Below are positions 1 through 13,309 of a DNA stretch of 64,000 nucleotides, in pieces. The DNA comes from Osmia lignaria lignaria (Eukaryota; Arthropoda; Insecta; Hymenoptera; Megachilidae): NCBI RefSeq assembly GCF_051020975.1, contig NC_135043.1, forward strand, positions 9,424,001 to 9,488,000, in the 5' to 3' direction. Every line of letters starts with the position of its first letter. The first letter of the stretch is position 1. A program made the position numbers and the translations under genes. The notes under the pieces were generated by a model that searched no databases, was not told the DNA's origin, and saw nothing but the letters and a program-made list of their open reading frames with translations.

Positions 1-1196
1 GCTAATCCTTGGCAGGAATACCGAGACTAATCGTACCGAACATGAGATAAGATAATGGTATTTGAGTTACAATGTGATTGAAATGCATCGGATTACAAGG
101 AAATGTGATCTGTTCTAATCGTAAGCGTCTTGTAATGATTGAATTAAACATGATTCATTCTAAATGTAAATTATAAAAATTTTGGAATTCCCTTAGGTAT
201 AAACACAGGAGCTGTAATCGAAAAATAAATTAAATTAGGGTTTGACATTTATATTTGTGTCGCAATTTTTTTTAAATCATTATTGTTTCGTAGCTATATT
301 TAATAAATGATTAATTTGTATTTCCCGTATTAATAATATTTTGTTTATACCGATATGGAAGTTTACGATAAACTCTGCGTTTAATTAATAATCTGTATGT
401 TTCATTTCTCAATCCATTTAGGATCAAATTGTACTCAGCACACATAGTTACGCATGAAATATTTCACTGCAGCAAATGGAAATTAAAACTTAATTTTACT
501 TGCCATTGTTCTATTATACCGTTGTTCAACAGAGTTTCAAACGGACCGTATCTTGTTATCTGCGAGCGCTAATGTTTTCATATATATTTAAGCTCTATTA
601 ACCCCTTAAACGTTACGGTTTATCATTGAAAAAGCAGTCTACAGTAACGCGAACTTTCCATTGCTGATGTATAAATCAGCTGACTTTGCAGGAGGCTACG
701 TTGTAAGCCTTTATTTCTAAAATCTATGTCAATACTGCGGAGGCGATTAACAAATTAAAAAAATGGTATCGCAGATGCCATTGATAAAATTCACCCTCAG
801 ACTATTTACATGAAAATGTACTGAGAAATTGGGTTAAAGGAATCCGAGAAGATCACTTGAACGATATTGTATTCCATAATTGTGTCACCAAAGATTCTCA
901 CCCTATCTGAAGTGTTAAATAAAGATCCTTTTTCAACCGTGCATTAAACGCTTTGAATCGCACAGTTCAGATCTTCGAAGGGAAAGAATAACGAAACGTA
1001 TTCTGTTTGTTTCACCAGTTTATCGAACGTCGTCGTCGCAAAACGTGAGTATGTGCACGTGTTCCCACGATTTCTTCAATCTGATATGTATAACATAATG
1101 CTGTTTCGTGACAAACGTTTGCAAAGCGATATTCCTTGGTCGTGGCTATTTACTGTTCACCGAAGGACTACTTTCTTGAAAGATTTTTAATAATGA
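1..1196. other. AT-rich non-coding stretch
   Basis: I see no coding frame of note, RNA gene or tandem repeat here. The sequence is AT-rich with scattered CpG words and looks like ordinary intergenic or intronic insect DNA. Confidence 0.6.
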
Positions 1197-1262
1197 GTTA
1201 TATTGAATTAAGGGGAATCTAAGGGGGTCTACAGCCCTGGGCCCTACTTTGCAAATGGTACC
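1197..1262 (+). repeat. Dispersed repeat family D, copy 1 (GAATTAAG...GGGCCC)
   Basis: The copy contains TTGAATTAAG, then AATCTAAGGGGG, then CCCTGGGCCC. The same order of words (GAATTAAG, a short spacer, a run of G, then a GGGCCC-type palindrome) recurs near 32.5 kb and, on the minus strand, near 60.75 kb. The first half recurs near 9.1 kb. The copies are degenerate, so the family is old. No terminal repeats or coding capacity are visible, and the class of element is unknown. Confidence 0.55.
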
Positions 1263-3400
1263 TTCTATTTATTATGTGATTTTGCAGAAGACTATTGAAA
1301 GAAATGAAATATCTTCCAAGGTACCATAGTATAATATCGCAATAAAGTATTTCATTTACTATCAACTTTAATTACTTTTGTGTTTCATTTTCTTAGATAA
1401 TCTAAATCTTCTATTACATTTTTTCCGTCACGACGATCGTGATATCGAGGAGAGTTTGTTGATAAATGCAGCCAGCTGTTGGTCTGCTTAACGAGTGGAC
1501 AAACGATTACGACAGTCCAGATACTACCTAGATTTATAAGAGTCGCGCTGAACTTTGTCGCTAAAACTCGTTACACGCTTACAACGACCTCTAACGAGCT
1601 GTAAGCTTGAAGTTATTGCACGCGAGCACGTCGCAGACGTCTACGATTTTTAATTTAGATCTTGTTCTCGCCGTAACGGCCGGCCATTATTCTTCGCCTC
1701 TTGCTGGCTCATCTGAACAGCAACGAGATGCCGAGTAATTTCTTTATTAGTTGCTTGACACGATGCTTCGAACACCTTTTAACGAGTTTGCTCTTTTCTA
1801 CATCGATCTCTTTCATTTTTATTCTGCCAACCATTCGCCACTCGGTGGAGTTACTTTTAAAAAAGTCGTTTAACTCTTTCACTTGGAAAGACGGACAATT
1901 CTTCCTTTCTGGGATGGGCCAGATCTCTTAGCTTTATTAACGGTGTCAAGTGTTTAATATCTTCCATTTTCCAAGATTTGACGAGGAAATTTTATATTTT
2001 TCACGAAAACAGTTCATTTTAAAGTTACTGAAAACGTTCTCTGAATTAATACAAAGCTTTCGTGGTAGATCGATTTCTAAATCTTGCCCGGTATGAATCC
2101 TTCATTCTTCGTGAATTCCAACCGGTTCAATCTTTAAATCGAAAATCGAATAGCCTTTAGCATTCTGAAAGCATTTCATTTCTCGCCAGTGCTCAACTTC
2201 TCACGTACCGTGAATCTAAAGCATTCCTTTCTTCGCTTACAGAACAGAATGTGACTGTAGTCGAACGCCACAATTGATGAGAATACGTTCACATATGCGG
2301 GATTGCATTAAAGAAATATAAAGTAAATTCACGGGACTCTTTAGGGGAAATGAAGTTCTTCCATAAAATACGTTTATGTAGCTGAATAATTTTAGAAAAT
2401 ATTTCATAAGACACAATTCTATAATATATATAATTGCAAGATAATTTAATGAAGAATCAAATAGAAAAATTATGAATTTCAACTTTTCCATAACTTTTGA
2501 TCCACCCTGTAGTCGGATAGTATCTCCTGTAAGTACCTTCAATGGTTTCGTTCAAAGATCCTACCAGTGGAATCTTAATTCGCCCTCGATGTATAATCCC
2601 TGATAGGTCTTCCCCTGGCTAAAAGTAACCCCTTGGCCGAGACAATGCGGATTCGGTGGAAGACAGTCTGCCGCATCAATATCGGCGTCTTGACGATGCA
2701 GTTCAGTAAAACCGCTCTCTATTCATTAAACGTTCGCGAGTGCTCGTTAAAAGTAGTTAGCCGTCGAGAAAGTCGTACTAACTGAAGCGTTCCAACGTTC
2801 TCATTGCCCTCCACGTTGTAAACGTGTCTGTAAGGAAGCTTCCCTTTCTTTCTCGCCTTTCCTTCGGTGTAACTTGTAATTCCTTTTTATAATTAACCGT
2901 CTCATTACCATAGTTACGATCGAAAGTGATTATCGACCCGCTGGCCGAGCTCTGTCTCTGCTTCGGCAAGGCGAGGCTATCGCGTAATTTCATGGAAATT
3001 CGTCTGACAGAGGGTACACGGAGAAACTGGAGAACGATACGCGAGTAGCAGCAGCGAATGAGAAAAAGAAGAAGGAAATTTATTCTTAGGACCAAGGATT
3101 TGGAAGATAGAGTATTTTGTAGAAGAAAGAACTTCCGACGACTTAAATAAATAATTTCACTCGGGTGAATTTAAAGAAATATTTATTTATTTAAATATAT
3201 TGAGGTAAACACTATCGTTATATATTAATTTACATCTACTTCGAAGGATTTAAATGAAAAAATCATGATTTTGGATTAAAAATTGAAGGCATCACACATA
3301 TGTGATATCAAGTACCGAATGTAATGCGAAATCATAAGTGGTACCATTTCGATGTCTCTTCCCTGTAATTGAATTTTTACTCGCCAGGTAGAAACTTTCC
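1263..3400. other. Non-coding stretch with one solo transposon-like end
   Basis: No gene is recognised. Short open frames occur on both strands (for example minus 3095-2778, 105 codons) but match no family I know. The word CACCCTGTA at 2503-2511, read on the minus strand as TACAGGGTGGATCAAAAG, resembles the outer end of insect mariner/Tc1-like or MITE elements. I find no partner end. Confidence 0.5.
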
Positions 3401-4240
3401 GTCGTCTTTGAGCATTTTAAAACCGCCCTCAATTTGTCGGGCGGACACGCGCGTGGGAGTTAAGTTCCGCAACATAGTCGATCGTAGGACGCACGAAGTC
3501 GAGCCGTAAATAAGCGATGACTATCGTGTAGCGTGGTAGCACTCGAGACTTACCACTCGGCATGTAATATATTAATTACAAACAATTAGCCATTCTTTGC
3601 CCCGGCCGTACGCGAGTGTACACCCTTTTCGAAAACTCCTTTCACCCTCTTTCTCCGCGTCGACTCTTACGTGCTTTCTCTCTATTGGCATGCCTGGCCG
3701 TTTTACTATGGAAAGTCGAGGTGGCAGGAGAAGGAAGCTTGATGAGGACCTGCTAGGAGATGGCGTGAGGTGGTAAGGTAGCACGTAATGGTCTCGCGTG
3801 CCAAGGGGTAGTTTCACCCCCCCTCCCTTGTAGCTGGTCCTACGGTTTACGTGGCTGCTTTCAAGCTTCGCGAGGGTTCAGACGAGTGGGGGAGGAGCTA
3901 CTCACGGGGTACATGCGTCATCCTCGACCGGGTCTCCCGCGTTTCGTGTATCTCTCCCTGTCCTTGTCTCGCAATCGCTTCTCTTTTCATTCCATTCGCA
4001 ATTATACACCTAATTACGCGGAGCTCCTTTTCCCCTGTAATTGCTCGTTCAACCCTTAGCGCGCGACCGTCGCGGCAATTTCGACGGGGTCGACGGAGAT
4101 GGTTGGTTGCACGTGGAAATTTGAATGGAACTTTATTAGAGTGGTCGGTCGCTTAACGCAACCGGCTGTGTTCAACCGTTCGCCTCCGCACGTACCGTCG
4201 TAATCTCGAGGCGTCGAAATCCCGCTACCCTTGCACGATA
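3401..4240. other. GC-richer non-coding patch
   Basis: This block is clearly richer in G+C and CpG than its flanks and so has few stop codons; frames of 81 codons (minus 3817-3572) and 101 codons (plus 3851-4156) run through it. Neither shows a motif or plausible start context, and I treat both as chance frames. Confidence 0.5.
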
Positions 4241-6595
4241 ATTTAACCCTTGGACACCAGAATGCTCGACCATTCTGTCTTACATCTACTTTATAGTCTG
4301 CTTAAATTAAGCGTAAACAGCATTGTCTTTATACTACTTATTTGATCGTAATTTCTATGAATTGGAAATTCGCTAGTGAAGTTGAAATAGACTTTGAAAA
4401 CTAATTATCGGATATCTGCCAATACTTTATGATTAGTAAAATTACTTGGACGCTTATACCACAGGGTGATCGAATTTCTCGAAGGCCAATATCAATGTAA
4501 GGGTTAATTAATACAAGGAACAGCTTCTCTAGAGCAGAGATAAATATTTTCCTAAGAAACGCGGAGGATCGCGTCGACACGTACCCTTTGTCGCACCCTG
4601 TCATCGCTCGTTCCGTACATCTTCCTTTAAATTCCGCGTTCGATCCCGGGACGGCTGATTCGATCATGCAAATTAGACGTTATCTTATTAGTTGCTTTAT
4701 CTACCATCCATAACAGCCTTGCACATTTTACTCCTGCAATTTCGCATCCGCTGGGAAACCGGTCCCCGAGGTCGATAAACTATATCCGTTTTTATTTTCC
4801 TTTTTACTTCGTTCCTTTCTCTGGCAAACGGCAGCTCGACAACGTTCCCTTATTGCCGGCTTAACCAGCTTTCGAAGAGGGCTCGTCTTTTAGAGTACGC
4901 CTGTATGCGCGCACGTGGATTTCGGTTCACGTCTATGCACACACGCTTCCTCCCCCGCAACGACCGTCAATTCACAAAAGCGCTACCCTATGCAGTCTTA
5001 CGATGCATCGTTGCTTCTTCCGGGGAAAATCAACCGGTTCTCCTGACTTTTACTCAACCGATCGACGATGAAGAGGAAACGAAAGGGAGAGGAGGTAAAC
5101 GATCCAAGATTGGGAAGGTTGGAACATGACGTGCCGGAGATCGATTCTAGTTTCTGCTAATCATTCAACTGCCAGTCATTGCATTGGTAGGAACCACGAG
5201 CAATACTCGTCGGCTTCGCTTGTTATATTACTAATTCGTTCCCGTGAACGATGTTGACGTCGCCCTCGCTGTCGCAGCGGAAATTCATCGCACACTTTGG
5301 CCATCGGCCAATGAGTTTTTTTTTCCATTCGTGGAGGCGAAAGGTGACGTTTATTGTATGGAATTAATTTATAAAGACGTATTTTGAATTTTAAGGTGAT
5401 CTAGCTTTGTTAAGTATAATTATAAGTGTATTGAAAAATGTGACAGAAGATACAAAGTACGAAAAGGAGAAAAGAGGGTGGTGAGATTTACGTGATCGTC
5501 GAAAAGGAATCTGGGCGGACGGTAAACGTGGAACATAGGATCGAGTACGATAGAGGAAGCTGATTCCACCGGGGTTCGCGTGGCTATCGAGGACCAATAA
5601 ATTCCGACAAATTGTATTACCCGCGTTATATACTGTCGTGCATGAAGTCAAACGGCCCGTATTCTCCACCCTCGAGCCACCAGGATTTCCTCCCCATACC
5701 TACGTAAACCTCGCGACAGTGTCATTAGTTATTGCGAGGGAAATACACGCACGTGTTGGAACGAAAACCTTGCAATTCGTGCATCAACTTCCTTAGTCTT
5801 TTTCTCTCTTTCATTCCATGTCTCGACATTTTTCCATCTTCTTATTTCTCTTATTTTTTTTTTTTTTTAATTTTAACGTAATAATTGATATTCATTTATT
5901 ATAGCTTCTTACTTATTTACTCCATGATTCAATTAATAATTTATCCAGGACTGGATTTACAGATCTGGAAGGTTCCTACTCTTAGTTTTCTGAAAAATGT
6001 CTATCGTTCCTTTCATAAAAATCGATGAGACTTTACCACGTTTTCTTCGATTTCAAACGAGCTCCCATTACCATCCACTTGTCCCTTTCGACATCTTGGT
6101 ATTTCTTTCTCTGCAACCGATGCTTCCGTATCCTTTCGAGCATCACCTTTACCGATAAGTTCATCGATCGATTTCCCTTCTATCGTGTACCTCGCTTTAC
6201 ATTTTTCCCTGGCAAACATATTCTCAACCCTTCGAGCGGTGATCGACGGACGTGTAATCGTTTACCATTCACCGCAGCATCGTTCGTTTTCTTCCTGTTT
6301 TAATTTCCGTTGCACTACGTATCCATTGTGTTCGACTATTTTCCCATTGTCGTTTGAGACCGTGCTTTTTTTTCTGTCGCGGCTGTACATCGACATTTTT
6401 CACTGCTTTTATTTCGATCGTATTGTCATATTGTTTCGTTTCGCCCTTTCTGTCGGCTGTCGATTTCCTAGAACCCGATAGGCACCCGTCGAGGTTTTGC
6501 ATTCTCGACCGATCGTGTCATGTCAATTTCTAACCGTAGCATTTATCGCTTTTAAAAGCACGTTCTCGATGCTACTGCCTCTTACGGTTCCGGGC
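4241..6595. other. Non-coding stretch, mixed composition
   Basis: Nothing definite is visible. CAGGGTG occurs at 4462-4468 and CACCCTGT at 4594-4601; they face each other as an inverted pair about 130 bases apart, but the neighbouring bases do not pair. A run of 15 T lies at 5854-5868. Several pyrimidine-rich frames between 6.0 and 6.7 kb overlap on both strands and look like compositional artefacts. Confidence 0.45.
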
Positions 6596-6599
6596 TACA

Positions 6600-6712
6600 A
6601 GTGTACAGTATGGGGAATGGTAGACTTTATTAGGAAAAATGGCGATATAGGGAAGAGGTCCTACCAACCTAATATTTGAAAATCATTATTTTCTATAATT
6701 TTATTTTCGTCT
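6600..6712 (+). repeat. Dispersed repeat family A, copy 1
   Basis: The copy starts AGTGTACAGTATGG and contains AGGAAAAATGGCGATATAGG followed by GGAAGAGGTCC, then an AT-rich tail with TTGAAAATCATTATTTTCTA. The same order is found at 19.13 and 25.05 kb on this strand and at 7.03, 31.43 and 41.94 kb on the other. The conserved head-to-tail order across AT-rich surroundings marks it as a repeat family; its class is unknown. Confidence 0.65.
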
Positions 6713-7030
6713 TTCCTCGAAGAAGTCAATTTGATTCTGAAAAGTGAACATTGTTCTTCTTAAGTGCAAGATAGAGTTTCGTCTTTAAACTTTGAAGAAA
6801 CTGATCGGAATTCTAGATTCGATAGAGCACTTTGGATCTCTCTCGGGGAAGTTTAGAGCACAGAGTTTTTACAGGGAATACAAATCGGCTCGACTACATC
6901 TTCGCAAAGCTCTACCCTACTGAATAACACATACACCTATTTGCATTCCAAGATTCTGTCGTTGTCAGTCAGACTTTCTAGACCAGTGAAACGAGGTGAC
7001 GGCATCTATGCTTGGAAATGTACTAATTTA

Positions 7031-7121
7031 TTTTTAATAGTGATATCGTAAGAATTAGGATCCTGGAGAATCCTGTTTCGCCATTTTCCCTAGGGAAGCC
7101 TGATTTGATTGCAAGTGTACT
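7031..7121 (-). repeat. Dispersed repeat family A, copy 2 (inverted relative to copy 1)
   Basis: On the minus strand the copy reads GAAGTACACTTGCAATCAAA, TCAGGCTTCCCTAGGGAAAA, TGGCGAAACAGGATTC, then reaches CGATATCACTATTAAAAA. It lies only about 320 bases from copy 1 in the opposite orientation, so the two could fold back on each other in RNA. The right arm of the internal hairpin (GGGAAGC in other copies) is degraded to GGATTC. Confidence 0.65.
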
Positions 7122-8110
7122 TCATTAAATTAGGAGAAGATTGTACGTCGTTACTCGACGATAATGACACGCGTATATCGAGCGACAAGTTGTCGCCATT
7201 AGGGTCGAATGCATGCAGGTCGAGGCACGGAGGCCATTCACTTCTCTCGCAGGATCCAAAACACGTGGTGGCTTTGCAAGAACGATAGCGCGCGAGGTTG
7301 CAGGGGCTAAACGCTTGGAATGCCGCATCTGGTCCACTCTAACGATCCTGCTTCGTCTTGTATCAGGATTTCCTTGCGATATAATTAACGGCTACAAAGT
7401 GGACGCGGTAATTGCAAAGGGTGCCCGGGATCTGAAAAACGGATGCTCGTTGACGGGTCGTTCGTCACCACTTTGACTTTACTGTGTTTCTAACTAATTG
7501 GATTTATGATGCAATGTCATCTGGTTGCTAATTTATGCAAAAATTTTTTTTTTACGACTATATTTCCATTTTATAAATATATAAAAAAAAATATAAAGAT
7601 GCTTTAAGATTTCGTTCCTACAGAAGGAACAGAATTTCTACCCTCGTTTCCACTAATGAGGGATAGACACGAGGGGATCGTGGTAGAATCGTAGCGCGTA
7701 GAACATGCATGGCCGTGTACAGGTTACTTGGAACACAGCTACGCCCGACAAGATGGATATCCATCTTCCACGGAATTTGCATAATTGCTTTGGCTCAGCA
7801 GACGTTCGTGAACGGCTGCAAACCGTAGGAAAAAAAAAAACTCGTTGCCTTTATATCCGCTTGAGAGGCAGCGTTCGACGCTTGAAAACGAACTGTCCCG
7901 AAAGTTTTCACGCGAAAACGATGCAGTAGACGGAGCATGAAAGTATGGTACCTTCTTCGGGATGCAACTCTAAATCCCATGTGTACAACGAAATAGAAGT
8001 ACAATCAAGGTGGCGGAACGTTTCAAAGTTGACGTGATAGCGTTGATTTACAATCGCAAGTGATGCTGTTATTATACTGGGTTGCTTATGAGACATATAA
8101 ATGTATCTAG
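7122..8110. other. Non-coding stretch with an interrupted hairpin
   Basis: No gene is recognised. At 7632-7690 a two-part inverted repeat is visible: an outer TTCTACC/GGTAGAA pair and CCCTCGT (7641-7647) against ACGAGGG (7669-7675). Frames of 87, 74 and 69 codons on both strands overlap and look like chance. Confidence 0.45.
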
Positions 8111-8240
8111 TATTTGAATATCAAAATACTAGGATACTGAAATGCTAGGTTATTGAGATAGTAGAATTTAAAATCTTGGAACCTCATGATCTAGAATTTT
8201 AAAACCTTAGAATCTGAGAATATTAGAATGATGAATAGGG
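8111..8240. repeat. Degenerate GAATTTT/ctAGAAT minisatellite, copy 1
   Basis: About 130 bases are built from degenerate units of roughly 9-11 bp such as ATACTAGG, ATACTGAAATGCTAGG, TAGAATTT, CTAGAATTTT and CTTAGAATCTGAGAATATT. Related tracts occur near 41.2, 47.9, 49.4 and 58.3 kb. Confidence 0.55.
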
Positions 8241-8253
8241 CAATCTATATTTT

Positions 8254-8271
8254 GGAGGGCCCAGGCCCTCC
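8254..8271. repeat. GC palindrome GGAGGGCCCAGGCCCTCC
   Basis: GGAGGGCC and GGCCCTCC form a perfect 8-bp inverted repeat with a 2-base centre. It sits just after the minisatellite in otherwise AT-rich DNA. The GGGCCC core recalls family D, but the diagnostic GAATTAAG word is missing here. Confidence 0.6.
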
Positions 8272-9107
8272 CCGACTCCTACCTACTTACATCACTGTTG
8301 AATGTGAATTACCGAGGCTGAGAAACTATGTATCTAGAATTTTTGGCTCTTTTACAAGCTCATAAAGTTCCATCCAAATAGAAAGCGGACCCGTTCGCGA
8401 CTTTTTCTTGTCAGTGGCATGCAGCCGTTTATTATCACGACGTGCATTCACCTCGATGCGTGTTTTCGTGCAATCTCCGTGTTCCTCTGAGTTAATATCA
8501 GGTCCGACTAACTGGTCGAATCCTCGCGTTTACTTAACGAGCAGAAAATCGTGAATTTACGCGGTTAACGAGGTCGCCCGTTCTCGCTTCCTCCTCTTCT
8601 ACAGGTCGTAAATGAAATATTCTAAGATTCGCCTCGCCACGATGAAACTTTTAACCAATAATAGAACGGTATGTTGGAAATAGGGAACGTGGGCAGAAAC
8701 CTTTAAATAGCTTTGACAGCCGCCTATACATAATGCACCAGCTGTATGTGATTGCGAATAATTATTTAATCCCAGTCCAGTGGCCCTGCGCCGTTCTTCC
8801 TGGTCCGCGCATCGAGCCAGGGATTCATACTGTCCACTCGTAAATCAAATTTCTCGATAGTCGCCTACACGTATAAAGCTATCGAGAGTGCATATTGGTT
8901 ATGTTACCTGCAACCTCATCTGACCTCCACTCATATCACCGTCGTTTAATTAAACCCGTACGAAAAGTGTACAGCCTACAATATTTTCATTCAACGAGGT
9001 ATTCAAATTGGTTTCGTTAATTACGTTTATACAATGTGTCGAAGAAATACATAAATTATTCGAACGTAAGTAAACCGTGTGGCGGCTAATTAAGTCTTAT
9101 GCATCGT
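8272..9107. other. Non-coding stretch
   Basis: I see no gene, hairpin or repeat here beyond short AT tracts. Confidence 0.5.
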
Positions 9108-9150
9108 CGGATTAAGTGAAGATCTAAGGGGGATAGCTATAATTCTGAGC
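9108..9150 (+). repeat. Family D fragment, copy 2
   Basis: The segment contains GGATTAAGTGAAGATCTAAG followed by GGGGATAGC. This matches the first half of the 1.2-kb copy (GAATTAAG, then AATCTAAGGGGG). The GGGCCC half is absent or decayed. Confidence 0.4.
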
Positions 9151-12100
9151 CTTCCATTTACTATATTAAAAAATATTGAATGGAATTCTTTTACAAGGCA
9201 GATTCCATCATCATTGTTTTCATTGTTCCTAGCCTTAGTACGTTGTTTTCTGAATAATAATATCCTATTCAATTTTCATTTTACGTCGTAATTAAATTCC
9301 ACAATTTCAACCTAATACGATTATGAATATCCAACAGGAACAGATTTGATATAATAACGAATGAAGAGGAAAAATTAATTTAAAGAAATAATCATTTTCA
9401 AAGGAACAACGTGGAATTTAAAAACTGGAAATAAAATGAAATAAAATGTTATAAAATTAAAATGATGGCTCTCTGCATGGTTCACCGTCCAGGGGTTATT
9501 GAGAAAGTGACAGAATATTACACAGGGAAACGGTTATGGTTTTTGTGTGGGGGTGATGGAAGTAGCATCAGAAACGTTTATTCTTACCGCGTATATAAAC
9601 TGCGGCGCAGCAAGCAAAACACCCGAAAAACGACTGTGGTCGCGTTCGAGCACGTAGGCAAATTCGTTGCAAACATCGAGACAATAGGGTATGACCCGTC
9701 GTGGGCGGCATTTTAAATCGGCCATTCCTTTCTCGTACCGAAACACGTCCAACCTTTTGCTCTTCGTTCAACTCGGTTATCTGCTCGGTGTCTCTTCGTT
9801 CCCCGTTCACTTCTTTCCTCGTTCGAAAGGACAAAATTTACCCATCATTCGTTTGAAAGAAAAGGAAAACGATAATGTGTTTGCATCCGGTACAGAGTAC
9901 TGCATATAAACATACCGGCTTTGCATCCTGGATAAATGCCCTCGCGGCGATAGCGAATGCACGTGACAGCAATATTAATAACCACCGAAAGATTTGAGGA
10001 TCTAAAAGGTACAACGCTTCTTTTCTTCCCTAAATTCTTGTCAAAGTGGATTAGGAAACCCTCTTATGTGCTACACGGATTTGAAAAGTTAAACTGCAAC
10101 ATTTGTTAGTCTAATTATTTTTTTTAGTGCACTGTCAAGCATGGTATACTAATTTTCCCTAGGGTACAGAGGGACATAAAGAAAAAATGTCCCGCTATTT
10201 GCATAAAATGAAAAATGATAAATTTAAAGATTTATTATTCATTTAGATTTTGAACACTTTGCGTTTCCAAGTCTAAATATAAATTATGAAATTTTCTTGT
10301 TTTATGGGGTCTAGGTAAATAATGTTAGACGGCTGGAAGATACGTCGAAAGTAGTTTCGTATTATGTCGTTAGCTCAGCATCTTATAGACAAAATAACGT
10401 AAATAATGCGGTGGAAGTGCGAGAGGGTTGGTTTAACGAGCGGTTCGCCGCGCGGATTAAACACACGGCTAAACCTGGAATAAGACACACACGGGCTTAC
10501 CAGTGGTGCAAGCGTAGGCTTACCATTATCGTGGGGCGTGATACTCGTGACTTACGTGACTCGTGCTGTCGTTGCAATTTATGCCTGTACATAATGCCAG
10601 CTGTGTTACACGGACGCACTCAGACACGAGAATCACCGATCAGATCGGAATTGGAAGGGGGTTGGCAGGCCTTCGCTGGCGACGAATCTAGGGAATTGTG
10701 CGGGAAAATTAACCCCATGGTAACTACCGCGTGTCACGTGATGTACAGATTGAAGCCCGTGACTAGCCGCAAAAGGTTCGCATTGTAAGCGGAAGCTGTG
10801 GTTAGATAATCGACAAAATTTTCCACCGCACGAGATTATTACACCGGTCGGGCGAAAATGATTGATCTTGATCATCACACCAGAACGCGTTATTATCTTT
10901 TTAATGTTCCTTTATTTTGCAGTAGAATTAGATTTCATAGTAGCTCTACTGCGCTACGGGTATCAGATCAAATAGAAATAACATGACTAAATTTATTTTA
11001 AGGAACTATTTTTATTTTTCTAAAAATAATTTAAAAATAATTATCAAGTTTTTCTGTGATAATAATGTTCACGAAGCTATTATGAATTTTTTAAATTTTT
11101 CAAAAGAAGTTTTCTTACCATAGAGTGTACTCGAGCAACAAATTATTCAACTTTATCGCTAATATAAAATTTCAAGGATAGTTCAAGATATCGTAAAATT
11201 CATTTAAAAAATCAATTCTCGCGTTTTATGATTATATAGGAGTTTTATACTTTTGTAAAACGAATACGAAGCGAAAGATACGCCCAAGGGGCTAATTTGA
11301 GCACTCATGTTTAAGTAAATTATATTTAACTTACTAAAGCGATCCCTAAATGAGCTCCGCTAAAAGTAAACTTACGAAAATGCTGTATAATTTCGAAGTT
11401 AACACGTTAGCTGCCGCAGTTGAAACGGCCGTGTATAATCCAGCACACTTCAGTTAGAACAGGATCGTTTAATTTTTTAACCCTCAGACGGATCGCTATC
11501 ACAAATGCAAGTATGATCTCGAAATTCAAAGAATAAATCAGCCCGAGCTTCAGTGAATCAAAATAAAACGTACGAAACATATCGAGCTAGAATTAGGTCA
11601 AAAGAGAAAAACACGTTGAATAAAAGTGTGTGTGTGTAGTCTGTTTGGCGAGGGAGCAAGGGAAAACCGAAAATTAGAATGGCAAGGAATAGAGTAACCG
11701 AAACGAAACACGTGAATTTAATTAGTATCGTGAAGAATACATTCCACGAGAGTTTGCAAAGCTACGAAAACGAAACGAGAACCGTCCCCGATACGCCGCA
11801 TATCCATATCCCTTTCTCCAGCATTTTTGTGCCACTTTTTTCCCCCGAATCGAGTACATAACTACCGCGAAGCAACGAGTTTGCATTGCAGATTGGTAAC
11901 TACATTCCGATTTTTCGCAGACGATTTTTTTCTACAGCCGCATTCACAATTGTCAGTTGAACGCCATCCTCTTGGACAGGATCCCATCAATTGGTTGGAA
12001 AAAAAATTCCTCTTTCTATTTGAATTGATCGAAAAACAAAATGATAAATCTTTGCTCGACGAAAAGGCTTGGAAATCATCGATTTTTATAAACAATTTTA

Positions 12101-13286
12101 TAAATTATTATACTACTACATGCACTTTTCTAAATTACATTTTTTAATTTGTGGTATAATATAAACTCAAGTTTCTTTTAATTATATTGTTAAGTGCTCT
12201 TGTTTTTCCCCCTCGTTGTTTGGCATTCTTTGTGCTTTACCTTTACTACCGTCCAAACACAAAACCAACAGTGTTCAGTTTACTAAAAAATTTCTCTGAC
12301 ATGCTTTTGAAACAGCTTTTCATAAATTTGTAGACTGGTACCGGAGAAAATGGGCCACGGTTTCTATGGAGGAATTTTAAACACAGGTAGAAAAACTGTC
12401 GGTATCGCGGTGCTTTTACCACTGAAACGAATCTTCATTTGCAATTCTTTAATAAAACAATATTTAACAATGAGAGCGGATGATTCGGTAGAATGAAAAA
12501 GAGGAAAAGGAACGAAGATTCACTTTGGGTTCTTTTAAATTTTTCAAATTCTATTTCAGTCGGATTAAAAATTTCCAACTGAAATTTAAAATAATTTCAA
12601 CCGAACATAAATGTTTGCATGAATTTTTTGATAATTTCGTTTCATCCAAATTACCGAACGCGCCCAGCTGCTTCCATCTGCAGCTGTAACATTACTATTT
12701 AACTGTAATTTTCAACTCGGATAATTGTTGAAACTGTTCTCTTTCTACGATGAGGTAATTATAAAATTATATGCTCGGATATGAGTTACATACGATACAC
12801 GTTAATTAACGCAGAACGGTTTCGGTGAATGCTAATTTCGTACACTGGACTTTTCATTACACGTATCGAGCATGTTTCGAACCCATAGTCGCACGTGTTC
12901 AATGGTGAATAACTCGCAGCTAATTGAAATTTTCTTTAATAGCATTCGAATATCGCTCTACCATCGTTATCGGGAAGAATTATGAACTCGGTTAACTAAA
13001 TCCTTGAAATATAATTATGGAAAACAAAGAAAGGGTTTAAATAAATGCTATTCAGTTTCATAATAGTGAAGAAAGCCCTTCTTAACTCTGTAGAAGCAAT
13101 AATTTGTAGCATAATGAAATAGAGTACGCGGGGGATCACTTATGCCTGACTTATACTACTTAAAAGCAGCAACTAGAATAAACTCGCTCTTCCAAACAAG
13201 CCAGACATGAGAGTCCAATATGAAATTGATACATTTCAATTTGACTCTATATATTTAATACTACAGAATAAGATAGACAGAAAATT
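9151..13286. other. Non-coding stretch, mostly AT-rich
   Basis: No gene is recognised. A GC-richer interval at about 10.41-10.80 kb carries a 125-codon plus-strand frame and an 81-codon minus-strand frame. Neither shows domains, a signal peptide or splice context. Short A/T tracts and AAATAAAATG-type repeats (9.43-9.46 kb) are present. Confidence 0.45.
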
Positions 13287-13309
13287 TAAATAAAATAAAA
13301 TAAAATAAG
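13287..13309. repeat. (TAAAA)n microsatellite
   Basis: About four copies of TAAAA run in tandem within an AT-rich region. Confidence 0.7.

Noticed and set aside
10411..10788. 125-codon plus-strand frame
   Set aside because: It has a non-ATG start, no domain, and coincides with a local rise in GC.
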